64,000 nucleotides of DNA from Lysinibacillus sp. G4S2. Its GTDB lineage: Bacteria; Bacillota; Bacilli; Bacillales_A; Planococcaceae. The position numbers and the translations under genes are program-made. Under the pieces are notes generated by a model, which did no database searches, was not told the origin of the DNA, and saw only the letters and a program-made list of their open reading frames with translations. Where the stretch lies: NCBI RefSeq assembly GCF_030348505.1, contig NZ_JAUCFJ010000002.1:3724001-3788000 (forward strand), in the 5' to 3' direction. Numbering within the stretch: the first letter of the stretch is position 1; every line of letters begins with the position of its first letter. Of this stretch, positions 26,730 to 36,415 are shown in pieces.

Positions 26730-27560
26730 TTAATATCCTCCTAATTGCGCCTTCAATTGCGCAATCATTGAATTTGTATTTGGGTATTCATCAAGCCAGT
26801 GCTCAAAAGCAATAGCCCCTTGATGAACGAACATACCAAGACCCGTAACGACGGTTGCTCCTTTTTCTTCAGCCGCTAATAAAAAAGGCGTCATTAATGG
26901 ATTATACACAATATCGGCAACAATTGCGCCTTTTGTAAGTCGTTCCAGTGAAAATGGCATTGAAAAATTGCCCGTAGCAAGTCCAGCTGAAGTCATTTGC
27001 ACTAAAATGCCGAAATCAGCTAATGTTTCCTCAGCCTTCGTTAAAGAAATAGCTTTACCTATCCCCATTTCATCGACAATTGCTTGAGCATTTGCCACTG
27101 TGCGATTTGCAATCGTTAAATTCGTGTAACCTTGCTGCTGCATGGCAAAGGCAATACCACGAGCAGCACCGCCCGCACCGATAAGAAGGACTGGCTTATT
27201 TTTATGTAACTTGCCAACCGCTTCTTCTAGTGAACGAACAAAACCAACACCGTCTGTATTGTAGCCTTTTAATTTTCCTTCTTTTGTTCGGACAACCGTA
27301 TTGACAGCTCCCATTTTTTCTGCCAACTCATCTAGCTCATCTAAATAAGGAATGATCGCTGTTTTATGTGGGATTGTAATGTTCCAGCCACTTGCACCTA
27401 ATGTTTTCAAGCCAACAACTGCTGACTCCAAATTTTCAGAAGATACGTGCACCGGAATATACGTCGCATCTATCGACAGTTCCTCGAACCAAGCATTATG
27501 CATTGCTGGTGATTTTGAGTGCTCAATCGGATCTCCAATAACTGCAAACCATTTCTTCAT
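26730..27560 (-). CDS. aroE: Shikimate dehydrogenase
   Basis: 276 aa NADP-dependent enzyme reducing 3-dehydroshikimate in the aromatic amino acid pathway. Substrate-binding GDPIEHSKSPAMHNAWF (residues 8-24), catalytic NITIPHK, and NADP loop LLIGAGGAARGIAFA (about 125-140) are all present. Confidence 0.97.
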   Translation of the reverse strand: MKKWFAVIGDPIEHSKSPAMHNAWFEELSIDATYIPVHVSSENLESAVVGLKTLGASGWNITIPHKTAIIPYLDELDELAEKMGAVNTVVRTKEGKLKGYNTDGVGFVRSLEEAVGKLHKNKPVLLIGAGGAARGIAFAMQQQGYTNLTIANRTVANAQAIVDEMGIGKAISLTKAEETLADFGILVQMTSAGLATGNFSMPFSLERLTKGAIVADIVYNPLMTPFLLAAEEKGATVVTGLGMFVHQGAIAFEHWLDEYPNTNSMIAQLKAQLGGY

Positions 27561-27590
27561 TTCCTCGTCCCTCTTCTCTACTAATACATC

Positions 27591-28694
27591 CTAAATAAGT
27601 GATGGGCGAATTGAAACTTGTACACCTTTTGGGGCATAAGCTGCTACGACTACATTTGCATGCTGCACAGTAATCCATCCAAGACCAGAGAATACTACGT
27701 CTGTTTTTGCTTCTTTGATGGAGAACTCATGGCGCACTAATGGCGGTAGCTGTTCAATAAACTCGGCAGTTGGAGGTGCAAGTAATTCACCCTTATGCTC
27801 TGCATATAATGTATCTGCCTTCTCAAGCTTTGTACGGTGAATTGGTAAGTCATTTGCCACATGTACCGTAAATGCCGATCGCTCTCCTTGAATAAAATCA
27901 AAACGTGCAAGTGCGCCAATAAATAGCGTTTGTCCAGCATTTTGCTGATAAACTTTCGGCTTTATTTCTTTTTTAGGCATAATATATTTTAATTCGCTAG
28001 CGTCAATATGGTGTGCCATCTGATGATGATTAATAATTCCTGGTGTGTCATATAATGCACTACCATCATCTAATGGAATTTCAATCATATCTAAAGTAGT
28101 ACCTGGGAAGTGAGAAGTTGTAATAACCTCACCTTCACCTGTAGCCTGCTTGATAATACGATTAATGAACGTGGATTTCCCAACATTTGTACAACCTACA
28201 ACGTAAACATTTTGTCCATTACGGTACTCATCAATGGCTTCCATTGCTTCAGCCATTCCTTTACCTTTATGGGCACTCACTAAAAGTACATCGACAGGTT
28301 GTAGACCAAGAGCCTTTGCTTCACGTTTTAGCCAATTAATCACTTTTTTCGGTTTCACAGATTTCGGTAATAAATCAGCTTTATTCGCGATTAATAACAC
28401 AGGATTTTTCCCAACGAAACGGTGAAGTCCTGGTAACCAGCTCCCATTGAAGTCAAAAATATCAACAATTTTCACGATTAAGCCTTGCTGTGTTCCAAGA
28501 CCGTTTAATATGCGTAAAAAGTCGTCATCTGTTAATGACACTGGTTGAATTTCATTATAATTTTTCAAACGGAAGCAACGTTGGCAAATGACCACGTCTT
28601 TTTCTAATGATGATGGGGGTGCATACCCAACTGCTGTTTTCTCTTCTGTTTGAATTGTTGTACCACAGCCAATACAATTTGGCATTTCGTTCAT
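27591..28694 (-). CDS. yqeH: YqeH, ribosome-biogenesis GTPase
   Basis: 367 aa circularly permuted GTPase needed for 30S assembly. An N-terminal zinc finger (CIGC...CQRC, residues 6-37) precedes the permuted order G4 NKADLL, G5 VSAHKG, G1 GCTNVGKSTFI and G3 DTPGI. ATG at 28694 has GGGAGG and overlaps the yqeG stop (ATGA); a TTG five codons upstream lies in the ribosome site. Confidence 0.96.
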   Translation of the reverse strand: MNEMPNCIGCGTTIQTEEKTAVGYAPPSSLEKDVVICQRCFRLKNYNEIQPVSLTDDDFLRILNGLGTQQGLIVKIVDIFDFNGSWLPGLHRFVGKNPVLLIANKADLLPKSVKPKKVINWLKREAKALGLQPVDVLLVSAHKGKGMAEAMEAIDEYRNGQNVYVVGCTNVGKSTFINRIIKQATGEGEVITTSHFPGTTLDMIEIPLDDGSALYDTPGIINHHQMAHHIDASELKYIMPKKEIKPKVYQQNAGQTLFIGALARFDFIQGERSAFTVHVANDLPIHRTKLEKADTLYAEHKGELLAPPTAEFIEQLPPLVRHEFSIKEAKTDVVFSGLGWITVQHANVVVAAYAPKGVQVSIRPSLI

Positions 28695-29212
28695 TCTTTT
28701 TCCTCCCAAGTAATGATTCCTTTTCGTTTTAAATCATTGAATACACGGCGTTCAATGAATCGATTGAATTTTGTTACGAATCCATCTGATTGCGCAACTG
28801 GTTTTACTAGTACCGTGTGTAAGCCTAAGCGATTTGCGCCCATTACATCCGTTAATAGTTGGTCTCCTACCATAACTACTTCCTGTGGTCGTAGCCCTAA
28901 TTGAATAACTGCACTATAAAAGGCGTTACGAAGTGGCTTTCTAGCCTTATGAATATACGGGATACCTAGTGGATCGGCAAAATGCTTTACACGCTCTTCT
29001 TTGTTATTCGACGCAATAATAACACGAATACCTGATTCTTTCATAATACGAAGCCAAATAATAAGCTCTTCCGTTGCATCTGCACGGTCCCATTCCACAA
29101 GCGTATTATCTAAATCCGTAATGATTCCTTTAATACCTAAGTCTTTAAGCTTTTCAGGTGTAATTTCAAAAATACTCGTTACAAATTCATCTGGTAATAA
29201 AAAATTATACAA
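28691..29212 (-). CDS. yqeG: YqeG-family HAD phosphatase
   Basis: 173 aa HAD-superfamily hydrolase, subfamily IIIA. Nucleophile motif ITDLDNTLVEWD (residues 34-45), motif II IASNN, and VGDQLLTDVMGAN near 115. Substrate unknown in Bacillus; eukaryotic relatives dephosphorylate phosphatidylglycerophosphate. First gene of the leftward yqeG-yqeM run. Confidence 0.93.
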   Translation of the reverse strand: MYNFLLPDEFVTSIFEITPEKLKDLGIKGIITDLDNTLVEWDRADATEELIIWLRIMKESGIRVIIASNNKEERVKHFADPLGIPYIHKARKPLRNAFYSAVIQLGLRPQEVVMVGDQLLTDVMGANRLGLHTVLVKPVAQSDGFVTKFNRFIERRVFNDLKRKGIITWEEKE

Positions 29213-29248
29213 AATAGCGACCCCTAATCTAAACGTATTATTCGACCA

Positions 29249-30031
29249 TTATAGCATATTTGCGAAGGCTTCACCCATTCGAATTGGGCTTCCTTGCACA
29301 ACATTATCCGTAAAGTCTACTGCATCCTTTTCAAATAACATGACTACTGTTGAGCCGAATGAAAAATATCCAACTTCTTCACCCTTACGCCATTGTGTTG
29401 TGGTATTAGTGAGTATGATTGAGTTAACAAAAGTAGCCCCAACTTTAATAAACGCTACCTGTTGATCATTTGCCACTTTCAGCTCCGTTACTGCACGATA
29501 ATTGTGTGAAATTGGTTTTTTGCCGTATGAAAGACCGAGCTGATTAACAGGATAGGATTTTTGACCAAGCGTATATTGTCTTAGTACTTGCCCATCAATT
29601 GGGCTATGAATACGGTGATAATCTGCAGGACTCAAGTAAAACACGATAAAATGACCATCTGTATATTGCGCAGCACGCTCTGTATTGCCAAGTAAATCTT
29701 GTAATGCATAAGGCTTACCCTTTACAAGAAACGTCATATCCCATTCGATACGTCCAAATGATTCCACTTTCGCATCCACTGGACTAACAAAGGTAGTGGG
29801 ATTTTGTTCAATTGGACGTGCATCTTCTAATAGCTCTCTTGTAAAAAAATCATGTAAACTTGAAAATTGTTGTCGGTTTTTTGAAACCTCTTCAAGCTTA
29901 ATATCGTATACCTTCATATAACTAGGGATAATACGTTTACTCCACTTTGCTTTTGCAATAGTTTGCAAAAGATGGGAGGACTGCTTGCCATTGGTTAATT
30001 CAATCAAGCGTTGATATATTTTTTCTTTCAT
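29249..30031 (-). CDS. psd: Phosphatidylserine decarboxylase proenzyme
   Basis: 260 aa membrane-associated pyruvoyl enzyme making phosphatidylethanolamine. The self-cleavage motif is FGST near residues 232-235, where Ser becomes the pyruvoyl group; the catalytic HxxH-like YHRIHSPIDG block is near 138. The ribosome site (AGGGG) is weak. Divergent from pssA, which makes its substrate. Confidence 0.95.
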   Translation of the reverse strand: MKEKIYQRLIELTNGKQSSHLLQTIAKAKWSKRIIPSYMKVYDIKLEEVSKNRQQFSSLHDFFTRELLEDARPIEQNPTTFVSPVDAKVESFGRIEWDMTFLVKGKPYALQDLLGNTERAAQYTDGHFIVFYLSPADYHRIHSPIDGQVLRQYTLGQKSYPVNQLGLSYGKKPISHNYRAVTELKVANDQQVAFIKVGATFVNSIILTNTTTQWRKGEEVGYFSFGSTVVMLFEKDAVDFTDNVVQGSPIRMGEAFANML

Positions 30032-30125
30032 AAAACAAAACCCCTATCGATTAATTTAGACTGTCAATTTTTTCGCATTCGAAGTATAATGGTACAATAT
30101 CTTAAGTGCAAAGGAGTGATCCCCC

Positions 30126-30668
30126 TTGTTTTTTTATCACAAGTTGGTGGATACCACGGTTAAGAAAATGAAATCGCAAGCAGCAAACTTTATTACAATC
30201 AGCAATATGTCCTTTGGTGGCGCGGCCATAATGGCTACACTACATGAATATTATAGCTACAGTGTCTTGTTTATCTTTATTGCAGCCCTTCTTGATCGCT
30301 ATGATGGAAAGGTAGCTAGAGCTCTCGGACAAGTGTCTGATTTAGGTAAACAATTAGACTCTATGAGTGATATTATATCATTTGGTGTGGCACCTGCATT
30401 ATTAATGTACAAAGTTGTCTTAGTTGACTTTGGTTTTGTCGGCATGACAATGACAGTACTGTATATCGTCTGTGGTGCAATGAGATTAGCTCGCTTCAAT
30501 ATTAGTGAAGCAAACGGCTATTTCACAGGGTTACCAATCACAGCGGCAGGTACGCTCTTAACTTTAACGTATTTTGCATCTAATACGTTCCACCCAGCAT
30601 TTTATCTTTTCCTATTTCCAATACTAGCATTACTAATGATTAGTACATTTACGTTAAAAAAAGTGTAA
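30126..30668 (+). CDS. pssA: CDP-diacylglycerol-serine O-phosphatidyltransferase
   Basis: 180 aa multi-spanning membrane enzyme making phosphatidylserine. The CDP-alcohol phosphatidyltransferase motif D-x2-DG-x2-AR-x8-G-x3-D-x3-D is fully present in DRYDGKVARALGQ through SMSD (about residues 57-79). TTG start with AAGGAGTG site. Paired with divergent psd. Confidence 0.95.
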   Translation: MFFYHKLVDTTVKKMKSQAANFITISNMSFGGAAIMATLHEYYSYSVLFIFIAALLDRYDGKVARALGQVSDLGKQLDSMSDIISFGVAPALLMYKVVLVDFGFVGMTMTVLYIVCGAMRLARFNISEANGYFTGLPITAAGTLLTLTYFASNTFHPAFYLFLFPILALLMISTFTLKKV

Positions 30669-30695
30669 CAGCGCATTTGCTGTTGCACTTTTTTT
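30656..30695 (+). terminator. Terminator after pssA
   Basis: AAAAAGTG-AACAGC region (30656-30672) pairs with GCTGTTGCACTTTTT (from 30679) with one mismatch, followed by a long T run. Confidence 0.9.
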
Positions 30696-30755
30696 CATTT
30701 AACGCAGTTTCTTTACATATACTGTCGAAAAATGGGGAAAGGATGAAATCATTCA

Positions 30756-31463
30756 ATGAGCGGAATTTTTACATCTATGTTGCAGTTATGGCTTGAGATC
30801 CCGGCATTACTTGGTTATTTAAAGGGGCAAACATTCCATAAACCCTTTTCAAAAGAAGAGGAAGCTGCTTGTATTGAACGATTTTTAGGCGGTGATGAGC
30901 AAGCGCGTCTTGATTTAATTGAGCGCAATATGCGACTCGTTGCACATGTTGTAAAAAAATTTCACCCAAAACATGAACAACTAGACGATTATATTTCCAT
31001 TGGTACTATAGGACTTATGAAAGCCGTAGAAAGTTACACTCCTGACAAAAAAACACGCCTTGCCACTTACGCTGCCCGCTGTATCGAAAATGAAATTTTA
31101 ATGCATCTGCGTACTCAGAAAAAAGTGCAAAAAGATGTTTCCTTATTCGAGCCAATCGGTACAGATAAAGATGGTAATGCTCTGCAAATCCGGGATCTCT
31201 TACAATGCGATGAAGAGAGCGCAACAGAAAAAATTGAACATAAAGAACACGTTGCACAACTATATCATTATTTGCATATGCTTGATGATCGTGAACTCGA
31301 AATAGTAACCCTTCGCTATGGTTTAAATCAACATGACGCCCTTACGCAAAAAGAAATTGCTGCACGTTTAAATATTTCTCGTAGTTATGTATCTCGCATT
31401 GAAAAGCGAGCGCTTATTAAACTTTATCAATTATATAAACGAGATCAAAAGTCTATTGAGTAA
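30756..31463 (+). CDS. sigK: Sporulation sigma factor SigK
   Basis: 235 aa late mother-cell sigma factor, synthesised as an inactive precursor; the first 20 or so residues (hydrophobic, LQLWLEIPALLGYL) form the pro-sequence. Region 2 (ERNMRLVAHVVKKF, ISIGTIGLMKAVESY, LATYAARCIENEILMHLR) and region 4 (LTQKEIAARLNISRSYVSRIEKRAL) match SigK. The gene is continuous, with no skin-type insertion. AAAGGATG lies about 10 nt before the ATG. Confidence 0.95.
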   Translation: MSGIFTSMLQLWLEIPALLGYLKGQTFHKPFSKEEEAACIERFLGGDEQARLDLIERNMRLVAHVVKKFHPKHEQLDDYISIGTIGLMKAVESYTPDKKTRLATYAARCIENEILMHLRTQKKVQKDVSLFEPIGTDKDGNALQIRDLLQCDEESATEKIEHKEHVAQLYHYLHMLDDRELEIVTLRYGLNQHDALTQKEIAARLNISRSYVSRIEKRALIKLYQLYKRDQKSIE

Positions 31464-31614
31464 TATAGTTTAAATTGATAATTGTAAAATTTCAATAAAT
31501 CCATTCCATTTATCTGCAATTAATCTTGTATTTTTTGTTACAAAAGTAACCTAATAATGAATTCTTGCCCAAAGAAAACGTAGATCTTTATTAGGTACGG
31601 CGCTACGAAGTTAT

Positions 31615-31659
31615 AAAAAAGCTCCCTCGCGACATTTACATGTCACAAGAGAGCTTTTT
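31615..31659. terminator. Terminator between sigK and the small leftward ORF
   Basis: AAAAAGCTC at 31616-31624 pairs with GAGCTTTTT at 31651-31659, with an inner GACA/TGTC stem. Runs on both sides make it bidirectional. Confidence 0.88.
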
Positions 31660-31661
31660 CC

Positions 31662-31757
31662 TCAATGAAATTCTACAGATTCTGAAAGTTCTGCTGAAAT
31701 AAGTGTACCGAGTAACGTCGTTATAATGACTACACCTGCTGTTAAAAATAGCATCAT
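31662..31757 (-). CDS. 31-aa single-helix membrane peptide
   Basis: ATG at 31757 after GGGAGG encodes MMLFLTAGVVIITTLLGTLI followed by a short acidic tail (SAELSESVEFH). One membrane helix fills most of the peptide. A terminator directly follows the stop. It lies downstream of mtnN on the same strand. No known family; similar small hydrophobic peptides may be regulators or membrane-complex subunits. Confidence 0.5.
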   Translation of the reverse strand: MMLFLTAGVVIITTLLGTLISAELSESVEFH

Positions 31758-31911
31758 GAATGCCTCCCATCCAAATATGAAGAGATTTAAGTAAGAACAG
31801 TTTAGCATTAGTAAGACTTTTAAACTGTGATGTTCCTCACACTACAGACCACTCATTTTGACCATTCTGTGTACTTTAATCCTATATTAATGGGCGATTG
31901 GTGAAACTAAT

Positions 31912-31946
31912 AATCAGCGGGGGATAAAAAAACTCCCCCACTGATT
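31912..31946. terminator. GC-rich hairpin after mtnN
   Basis: AATCAGCGGGGGA at 31912-31924 pairs with TCCCCCACTGATT at 31934-31946 (one mismatch). The loop, rather than the tail, carries the T run on the minus strand, so termination strength is uncertain. Confidence 0.6.
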
Positions 31947-31957
31947 AAAGTTTAACT

Positions 31958-32650
31958 TTATAACGTTTCAATAGCTTTTAGTACAATTTGCGTCGAATGC
32001 TTTGCAGCTACTGGTAAAAACTCGTCGAAGCTAATATTCGATTCTTTTCCAGCAATATCTGATAATGCACGAATAACAACAAACGGAGTACCAAATTGAT
32101 AGCAAACTTGTGCAACAGCTGCTGCTTCCATCTCAACTGCCTTCATTTGTGGGAAATGCTGACGGACAGCTTCTACACGAACAGGATCATTCATAAAAGC
32201 ATCTCCTGAGCAAATTAAACCAATACCATATTGGTGTTCTCCAACTGCCTTTACTGCCTCTTCAGCCACTTTCATAAGTCTTTCATCTGATTTGTAAGCT
32301 GCTGGCATACCAGCCATCTGACCAATTTCATAACCGAAAATCGTTACATCTACATCATGATGACGGACTTCATCTGAAATAACAACTGCTCCTACTTCAA
32401 GTGTTTCGTCATAACCTCCGGCAGAGCCCGTATTAATGACTACATCAGGCTTAAATTCATGTAATAGAATGGTAGTTGACATTGCAGCATTCACTTTACC
32501 AATACCACTTTTTAATAAAACTACCTCTTTCCCTTCATAAGTTCCAGTTGTATATTCACTGCCTGCGATTGTTGTGCTTTTTGCATTGTCTAATGCTGCT
32601 CGTAAAAGCTCTACTTCCTCTTCCATTGCGCCGATTACTGCGATTTTCAT
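31958..32650 (-). CDS. mtnN: 5'-methylthioadenosine/S-adenosylhomocysteine nucleosidase
   Basis: 230 aa. Removes adenine from methylthioadenosine and S-adenosylhomocysteine in methyl-cycle recycling. Start [16 protein letters not shown], catalytic Glu in the same block, [10 protein letters not shown], and [13 protein letters not shown] plus ALSDIA near the end are diagnostic. Separated from yrrS by a repeat-filled gap. Confidence 0.97.
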   Translation of the reverse strand: MKIAVIGAMEEEVELLRAALDNAKSTTIAGSEYTTGTYEGKEVVLLKSGIGKVNAAMSTTILLHEFKPDVVINTGSAGGYDETLEVGAVVISDEVRHHDVDVTIFGYEIGQMAGMPAAYKSDERLMKVAEEAVKAVGEHQYGIGLICSGDAFMNDPVRVEAVRQHFPQMKAVEMEAAAVAQVCYQFGTPFVVIRALSDIAGKESNISFDEFLPVAAKHSTQIVLKAIETL

Positions 32651-32687
32651 GTCTATGTTACTTCCCTTCTTTATTCAACTCTTCTAA

Positions 32688-32950
32688 TCATTTATGCCTC
32701 GCCATAACCCGCGTCAGGAGGCTTTAGGCCAACAGATGTCTTTCTGCGCGAAAGCGTAGCGTCAGCGGCAAATGTTTTTTGTGCGAAAGCGTAGCGACAG
32801 CGGCAAATGTGCTACCGTAGCGACAGCAACACAATGTTTTTTGCGCAAAAGTGAAGTGCGCTTTCGTACAGAAAAATTGCCACAGGACGTGGCGTTCTTA
32901 GATAGAGTTCCTCTATTTCAGAGGATGTTTTGACACCCGCTAGTTAAAAA
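32688..32950 (+). repeat. Dispersed repeat family A, composite copy
   Basis: Begins ATCATTTATGCCTCGCCATA, includes three copies of a GCGAAAGCGTAGCG-type unit (32740-32850), a GCCACAGGACGTGGC hairpin near 32880 and an end resembling GAGGATGTTT...TAGTTAAAA. It fills the mtnN-yrrS gap with no gene. Confidence 0.7.
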
Positions 32951-32971
32951 TAATCAAAAGAGTTATTTTCG

Positions 32972-33616
32972 TCAATAGGCACCGTTTAATGTATTTAGTT
33001 GCTCAAGTTTTATTGGTAACCAACCTTCATTGTCGACCCATTCCATGCTAACGCGATACATTTTTGTCTTATCATTCGTTGACACTGTTGCAATAGCCGA
33101 ACTAGCGCTACCGTTATTCCCCATACGCCAGATAATCATATTGTCCTTTTCGATGCCTGTAACGGCTGTAACTGTTGCTACCTTTTCAGCCCAGTCTATT
33201 GATTTATCATCGTAAGAAGACACATGCTGACCTGATTGTGCTGTAGCTGTAGGTTGCCAATTTTTATTTGTTATGACCTTGTCAACAATTGGGTTGTCTG
33301 AAGTAGTTTCATTAATAGCATCCTGTTCAGACGTTTGTTTTTCTTCTGTAGGCTTTTCCTTTGCAGGTTTTTCCTCTTTAGCTGTAACATCATTACTTTG
33401 CTCTTTAGAAGGCTCTTCCTTCACATCCTCGTTATCTTTCTTCTGCTCTTGTCTTGGCTCGTCTTTCGCGACATCATCCTGCCATTTAAACACATATGTT
33501 GCTGTTATAATAATTAATATCACGACAATACCAATTAAAACATTCAAAAGTTTATCTAGCTTTTTATTACGAGATGGCTGCAAATGACGACTGCTTCTAG
33601 TTTGTCGTTCACTCAT
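32972..33616 (-). CDS. yrrS: YrrS family protein (DUF1510)
   Basis: 214 aa membrane-anchored protein. A basic N-terminus and one membrane helix (LLNVLIGIVVILIIITATYVF, residues 23-43) lead to a Lys/Glu repeat-rich linker and the conserved C-terminal domain (WQPTATAQSGQHVSSYDDKSIDW in part). Same position, between greA and mtnN, as in B. subtilis. Function unknown; a role in cell envelope processes is only suggested by context. Confidence 0.9.
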   Translation of the reverse strand: MSERQTRSSRHLQPSRNKKLDKLLNVLIGIVVILIIITATYVFKWQDDVAKDEPRQEQKKDNEDVKEEPSKEQSNDVTAKEEKPAKEKPTEEKQTSEQDAINETTSDNPIVDKVITNKNWQPTATAQSGQHVSSYDDKSIDWAEKVATVTAVTGIEKDNMIIWRMGNNGSASSAIATVSTNDKTKMYRVSMEWVDNEGWLPIKLEQLNTLNGAY

Positions 33617-33754
33617 GAAGTTTCCCCCTCTCTAGCAAATATTCTATCAAGTTCAACAGCACTTGCAAAATAATTGTGCCCATGTTTTTAATCATAACAA
33701 AAATAAAGCTTTTTCGGCTTATTTTCTAATAGATTTTGTCCGTTGATTGAATCA

Positions 33755-33799
33755 AGATAAAAGCAGCTAGCTCTCCTTAAAAAGATAAGCTAACTGCTT
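33755..33799 (-). terminator. Terminator of greA
   Basis: AAGCAGCTAGCT at 33761-33772 pairs with AGCTAACTGCTT at 33788-33799 (one mismatch), with a T run on the minus strand. Confidence 0.8.
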
Positions 33800-33807
33800 G
33801 TACAAAA

Positions 33808-34296
33808 TTATTTGATTGAAATAATTTTAACTTTCATTTCGCCACCAGGTGTTTGTACGACAACCTCTTCGCCTTCAGCACGACCTAGCAAGCCTTTAGC
33901 AATTGGTGATTCATTAGAAATGCGGAATTCCATTGGATCTGCCTCAGCCGAACCAACAATCGTATACGATTCCTCATCCGTTGATGGTTTGCCATTAATA
34001 ATTTCTACGAATGTAACCGTTTTCCCTAGTGATACAACACTGTTGTCTGTTTCATCCTCAGAAATAATTACTGCGTTACGAATCATTGATTTTAACGTGG
34101 AAATACGACCTTCTAAAAAGGCTTGTTCTTCTTTAGCTGAATCATACTCAGCGTTTTCAGAAAGATCTCCGAAGTCGCGAGCGATTTTAATACGTTCCAC
34201 AATTTCTTTACGTGTTTCTGTTTCTAATTTTACTAATTCTTCTTCTAATTTTCTTTTACCTTCAGCTGTCATTGGGTATTGTTTTTCGTTTGCCAA
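33808..34296 (-). CDS. greA: Transcription elongation factor GreA
   Basis: 162 aa slightly long form including the N-terminal coiled coil ([16 protein letters not shown], acidic tip [16 protein letters not shown] near residue 50) and the C-terminal FKBP-like domain. Stimulates RNA cleavage by backtracked RNA polymerase. Starts with TTG, supported by AAGGAG 9 nt upstream. Confidence 0.96.
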   Translation of the reverse strand: MANEKQYPMTAEGKRKLEEELVKLETETRKEIVERIKIARDFGDLSENAEYDSAKEEQAFLEGRISTLKSMIRNAVIISEDETDNSVVSLGKTVTFVEIINGKPSTDEESYTIVGSAEADPMEFRISNESPIAKGLLGRAEGEEVVVQTPGGEMKVKIISIK

Positions 34297-34482
34297 AGTC
34301 CTTCACTCCTTATTTCATCAATACAAAAACATAAAACTCGACCAAATGCCATGTGTGATGCATTTAATCGAATTTTATTGTTTTTAATCGGTTTCAAAAT
34401 GCTCTTTGACCTAATAGTATGCATGCTTTTCAGAAATATGCAATGATTCGCATGAAAATATTGTCAATACCACTCTATCTTA

Positions 34483-35121
34483 TTACAATACGTTGTCAGT
34501 TTCAAGAATAGTTTTAATTTTAGTGACCATCAAATCAATCGCAACTTCATTATCCCCGCCCTCGGGAATAATAATATCAGCATAACGTTTCGTAGGCTCA
34601 ATAAATAAATTATGCATTGGACGCACTGCCGTTAAATATTGTTCGATTACAGAATCTGTTGTACGCCCACGCTCTTTTATATCGCGCATTATACGACGAA
34701 TAATACGTAGATCTGAATCTGTATCTACAAATAATTTAATGTCCATTAGATCACGTAAATCCGCATCCTCTAACACTAAAATACCTTCTAATATAATAAC
34801 ATCTACAGGTTCAACATGAACAACTTCTTTTGCTCTTGTATGCTCTACATAATCATATACAGGCTTTTCAATTGGTTGACGAACCAATAATTTTTTTATG
34901 TGTTCAATTAACAAATCATTATCAAACGCTAAAGGATGGTCATAGTTTGTACCTAGACGCTCCTCAAACGTTAAATGACTTTGATCTTTATAATAAAAAT
35001 CTTGTTCAATTACAACTACTGAATGATCGCGGAAAACATCATAAATAGCACGGGTCACACTCGTTTTTCCTGAGCATGAGCCACCAGCGATTCCGATGAC
35101 GACTGGACGCTTCACTGCCAT
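34483..35121 (-). CDS. udk: Uridine kinase
   Basis: 212 aa. Phosphorylates uridine and cytidine in pyrimidine salvage. P-loop [14 protein letters not shown] (residues 10-23), YDHPLAFD substrate block, and the R-x3-R-D-x3-RGRT lid region ([14 protein letters not shown]). Start codon overlaps the stop of the upstream U32 gene by one base (TAATG). Confidence 0.96.
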   Translation of the reverse strand: MAVKRPVVIGIAGGSCSGKTSVTRAIYDVFRDHSVVVIEQDFYYKDQSHLTFEERLGTNYDHPLAFDNDLLIEHIKKLLVRQPIEKPVYDYVEHTRAKEVVHVEPVDVIILEGILVLEDADLRDLMDIKLFVDTDSDLRIIRRIMRDIKERGRTTDSVIEQYLTAVRPMHNLFIEPTKRYADIIIPEGGDNEVAIDLMVTKIKTILETDNVL

Positions 35122-36401
35122 TAATTATTCTCCTTTCGCATCATGTTATGCGGTTTTAATGGTATATCGCATTTAAATTTTACAATTTGTAGTGGATGAC
35201 GAGCAGCATCTAAGCTATTTCCATCCTCATCCCAAATTTCACCCATTGTAAAACGGAAGTTTTCGATTTCTGGTCCAAAAAATTCTACCTCATCACCAGG
35301 TTTAAAATAGTTACGTTGTTGCATTGTAACCATTTTCGTTTCTGGGTCATGCTCTAAAATTAAACCAGCAAACTCATAAGTCGTTTTACGGCCATGTATA
35401 CCAAACATTTGCTCTTCGTGACCAGGGGCATCGTGGAAGAATGCTTCCGCAGTATCACGGTTAGCACATTTATCTAATTCCTCAAGCCATTCACGTTTAA
35501 TCTTGAAATTGTCAGGGTCAGCACAATAAGCATCAATCACTTTGCGGTACACTGAAACAACTGTCGCAACATAGTGAATTGATTTCATACGACCTTCTAC
35601 CTTCAATGAATCAATTCCAAGTTCAATCATATGTGGAATTGCTTCAATTAGCTTTAAGTCTTTTGGACTCATCGCAAAAGGTGCGTGATTATCATCGAAA
35701 AGCGCCTTTTCTTCGCCATCTTCTAGCTCATATAAATCATAGTCCCAGCGACAAGATTGACAGCAACCACCACGGTTAGAGTCACGAGCAGTCATATGAT
35801 TCGAAAGAACACAGCGACCAGAATAAGCGATACACATTGCTCCATGAACGAATGCTTCGATTTCAATGTCGACTTTTTCCTTCATCAGCTTCATTTCTTC
35901 GCCGCCTACTTCACGGGCTAATACTACACGATGTAAGCCTTCTTCTTTCCAATACTGCACTGCCTTCCAGTTTGATAAAGATTGCTGTGTAGAAAGGTGA
36001 ATTTCAAGCTTCGGTGCAGCTGTACGACATGTTTCGATGATAAGAGGATCCGCTACAATAATGCCTGTAACACCCGCAGATTCAATATCTTTTAAATATT
36101 GCTCTAAGCCGTCCATATTTTCATTGTGAGCGAAAATATTTGTCGTAACATAGATTTTAGCACTGTATTTATTGGCGAATTCAACACCTTCGCGCATTTC
36201 CTCAATCGAGAAGTTATCTGCGTTTGAACGTAGACCGAACTCTTGTCCACCGATAAATACAGCATCTGCACCATAATGAACTGCAACTTTTAATTTTTCT
36301 AAACTACCTGCAGGGGCAAGTAGCTCTGGTTTTTTTGTAATGACACGTTTACCGTCGATAATCTCACGGATTTTGTCATTTTGTTCTAATGCTAATGCCA
36401 T
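35121..36401 (-). CDS. trhP2: U32-family tRNA hydroxylation protein (YrrO/TrhP2)
   Basis: 426 aa, annotated historically as a collagenase-like U32 peptidase. The order [27 protein letters not shown], then [17 protein letters not shown] and CQSCRWDY, is that of TrhP/RlhA-type enzymes; cysteines fit an iron-sulphur site. In B. subtilis YrrN and YrrO support hydroxylation of tRNA wobble uridine, with YrrM methylating the product. AGGAGG site. Confidence 0.92.
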   Translation of the reverse strand: MALALEQNDKIREIIDGKRVITKKPELLAPAGSLEKLKVAVHYGADAVFIGGQEFGLRSNADNFSIEEMREGVEFANKYSAKIYVTTNIFAHNENMDGLEQYLKDIESAGVTGIIVADPLIIETCRTAAPKLEIHLSTQQSLSNWKAVQYWKEEGLHRVVLAREVGGEEMKLMKEKVDIEIEAFVHGAMCIAYSGRCVLSNHMTARDSNRGGCCQSCRWDYDLYELEDGEEKALFDDNHAPFAMSPKDLKLIEAIPHMIELGIDSLKVEGRMKSIHYVATVVSVYRKVIDAYCADPDNFKIKREWLEELDKCANRDTAEAFFHDAPGHEEQMFGIHGRKTTYEFAGLILEHDPETKMVTMQQRNYFKPGDEVEFFGPEIENFRFTMGEIWDEDGNSLDAARHPLQIVKFKCDIPLKPHNMMRKENN

Positions 36402-36415
36402 GTTCTTGCCACCTC

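Noticed and set aside
29001-29465. 154-codon ORF opposite yqeG and psd
   Set aside because: Shadow frame; both genes on the other strand are clear and it has no ribosome site.
30756-31463. sigK interrupted by a skin-like element
   Set aside because: The reading frame is complete from pro-sequence to region 4.
33812-34387. 191-codon ORF opposite greA
   Set aside because: Shadow of greA; composition and lack of a ribosome site argue against it.
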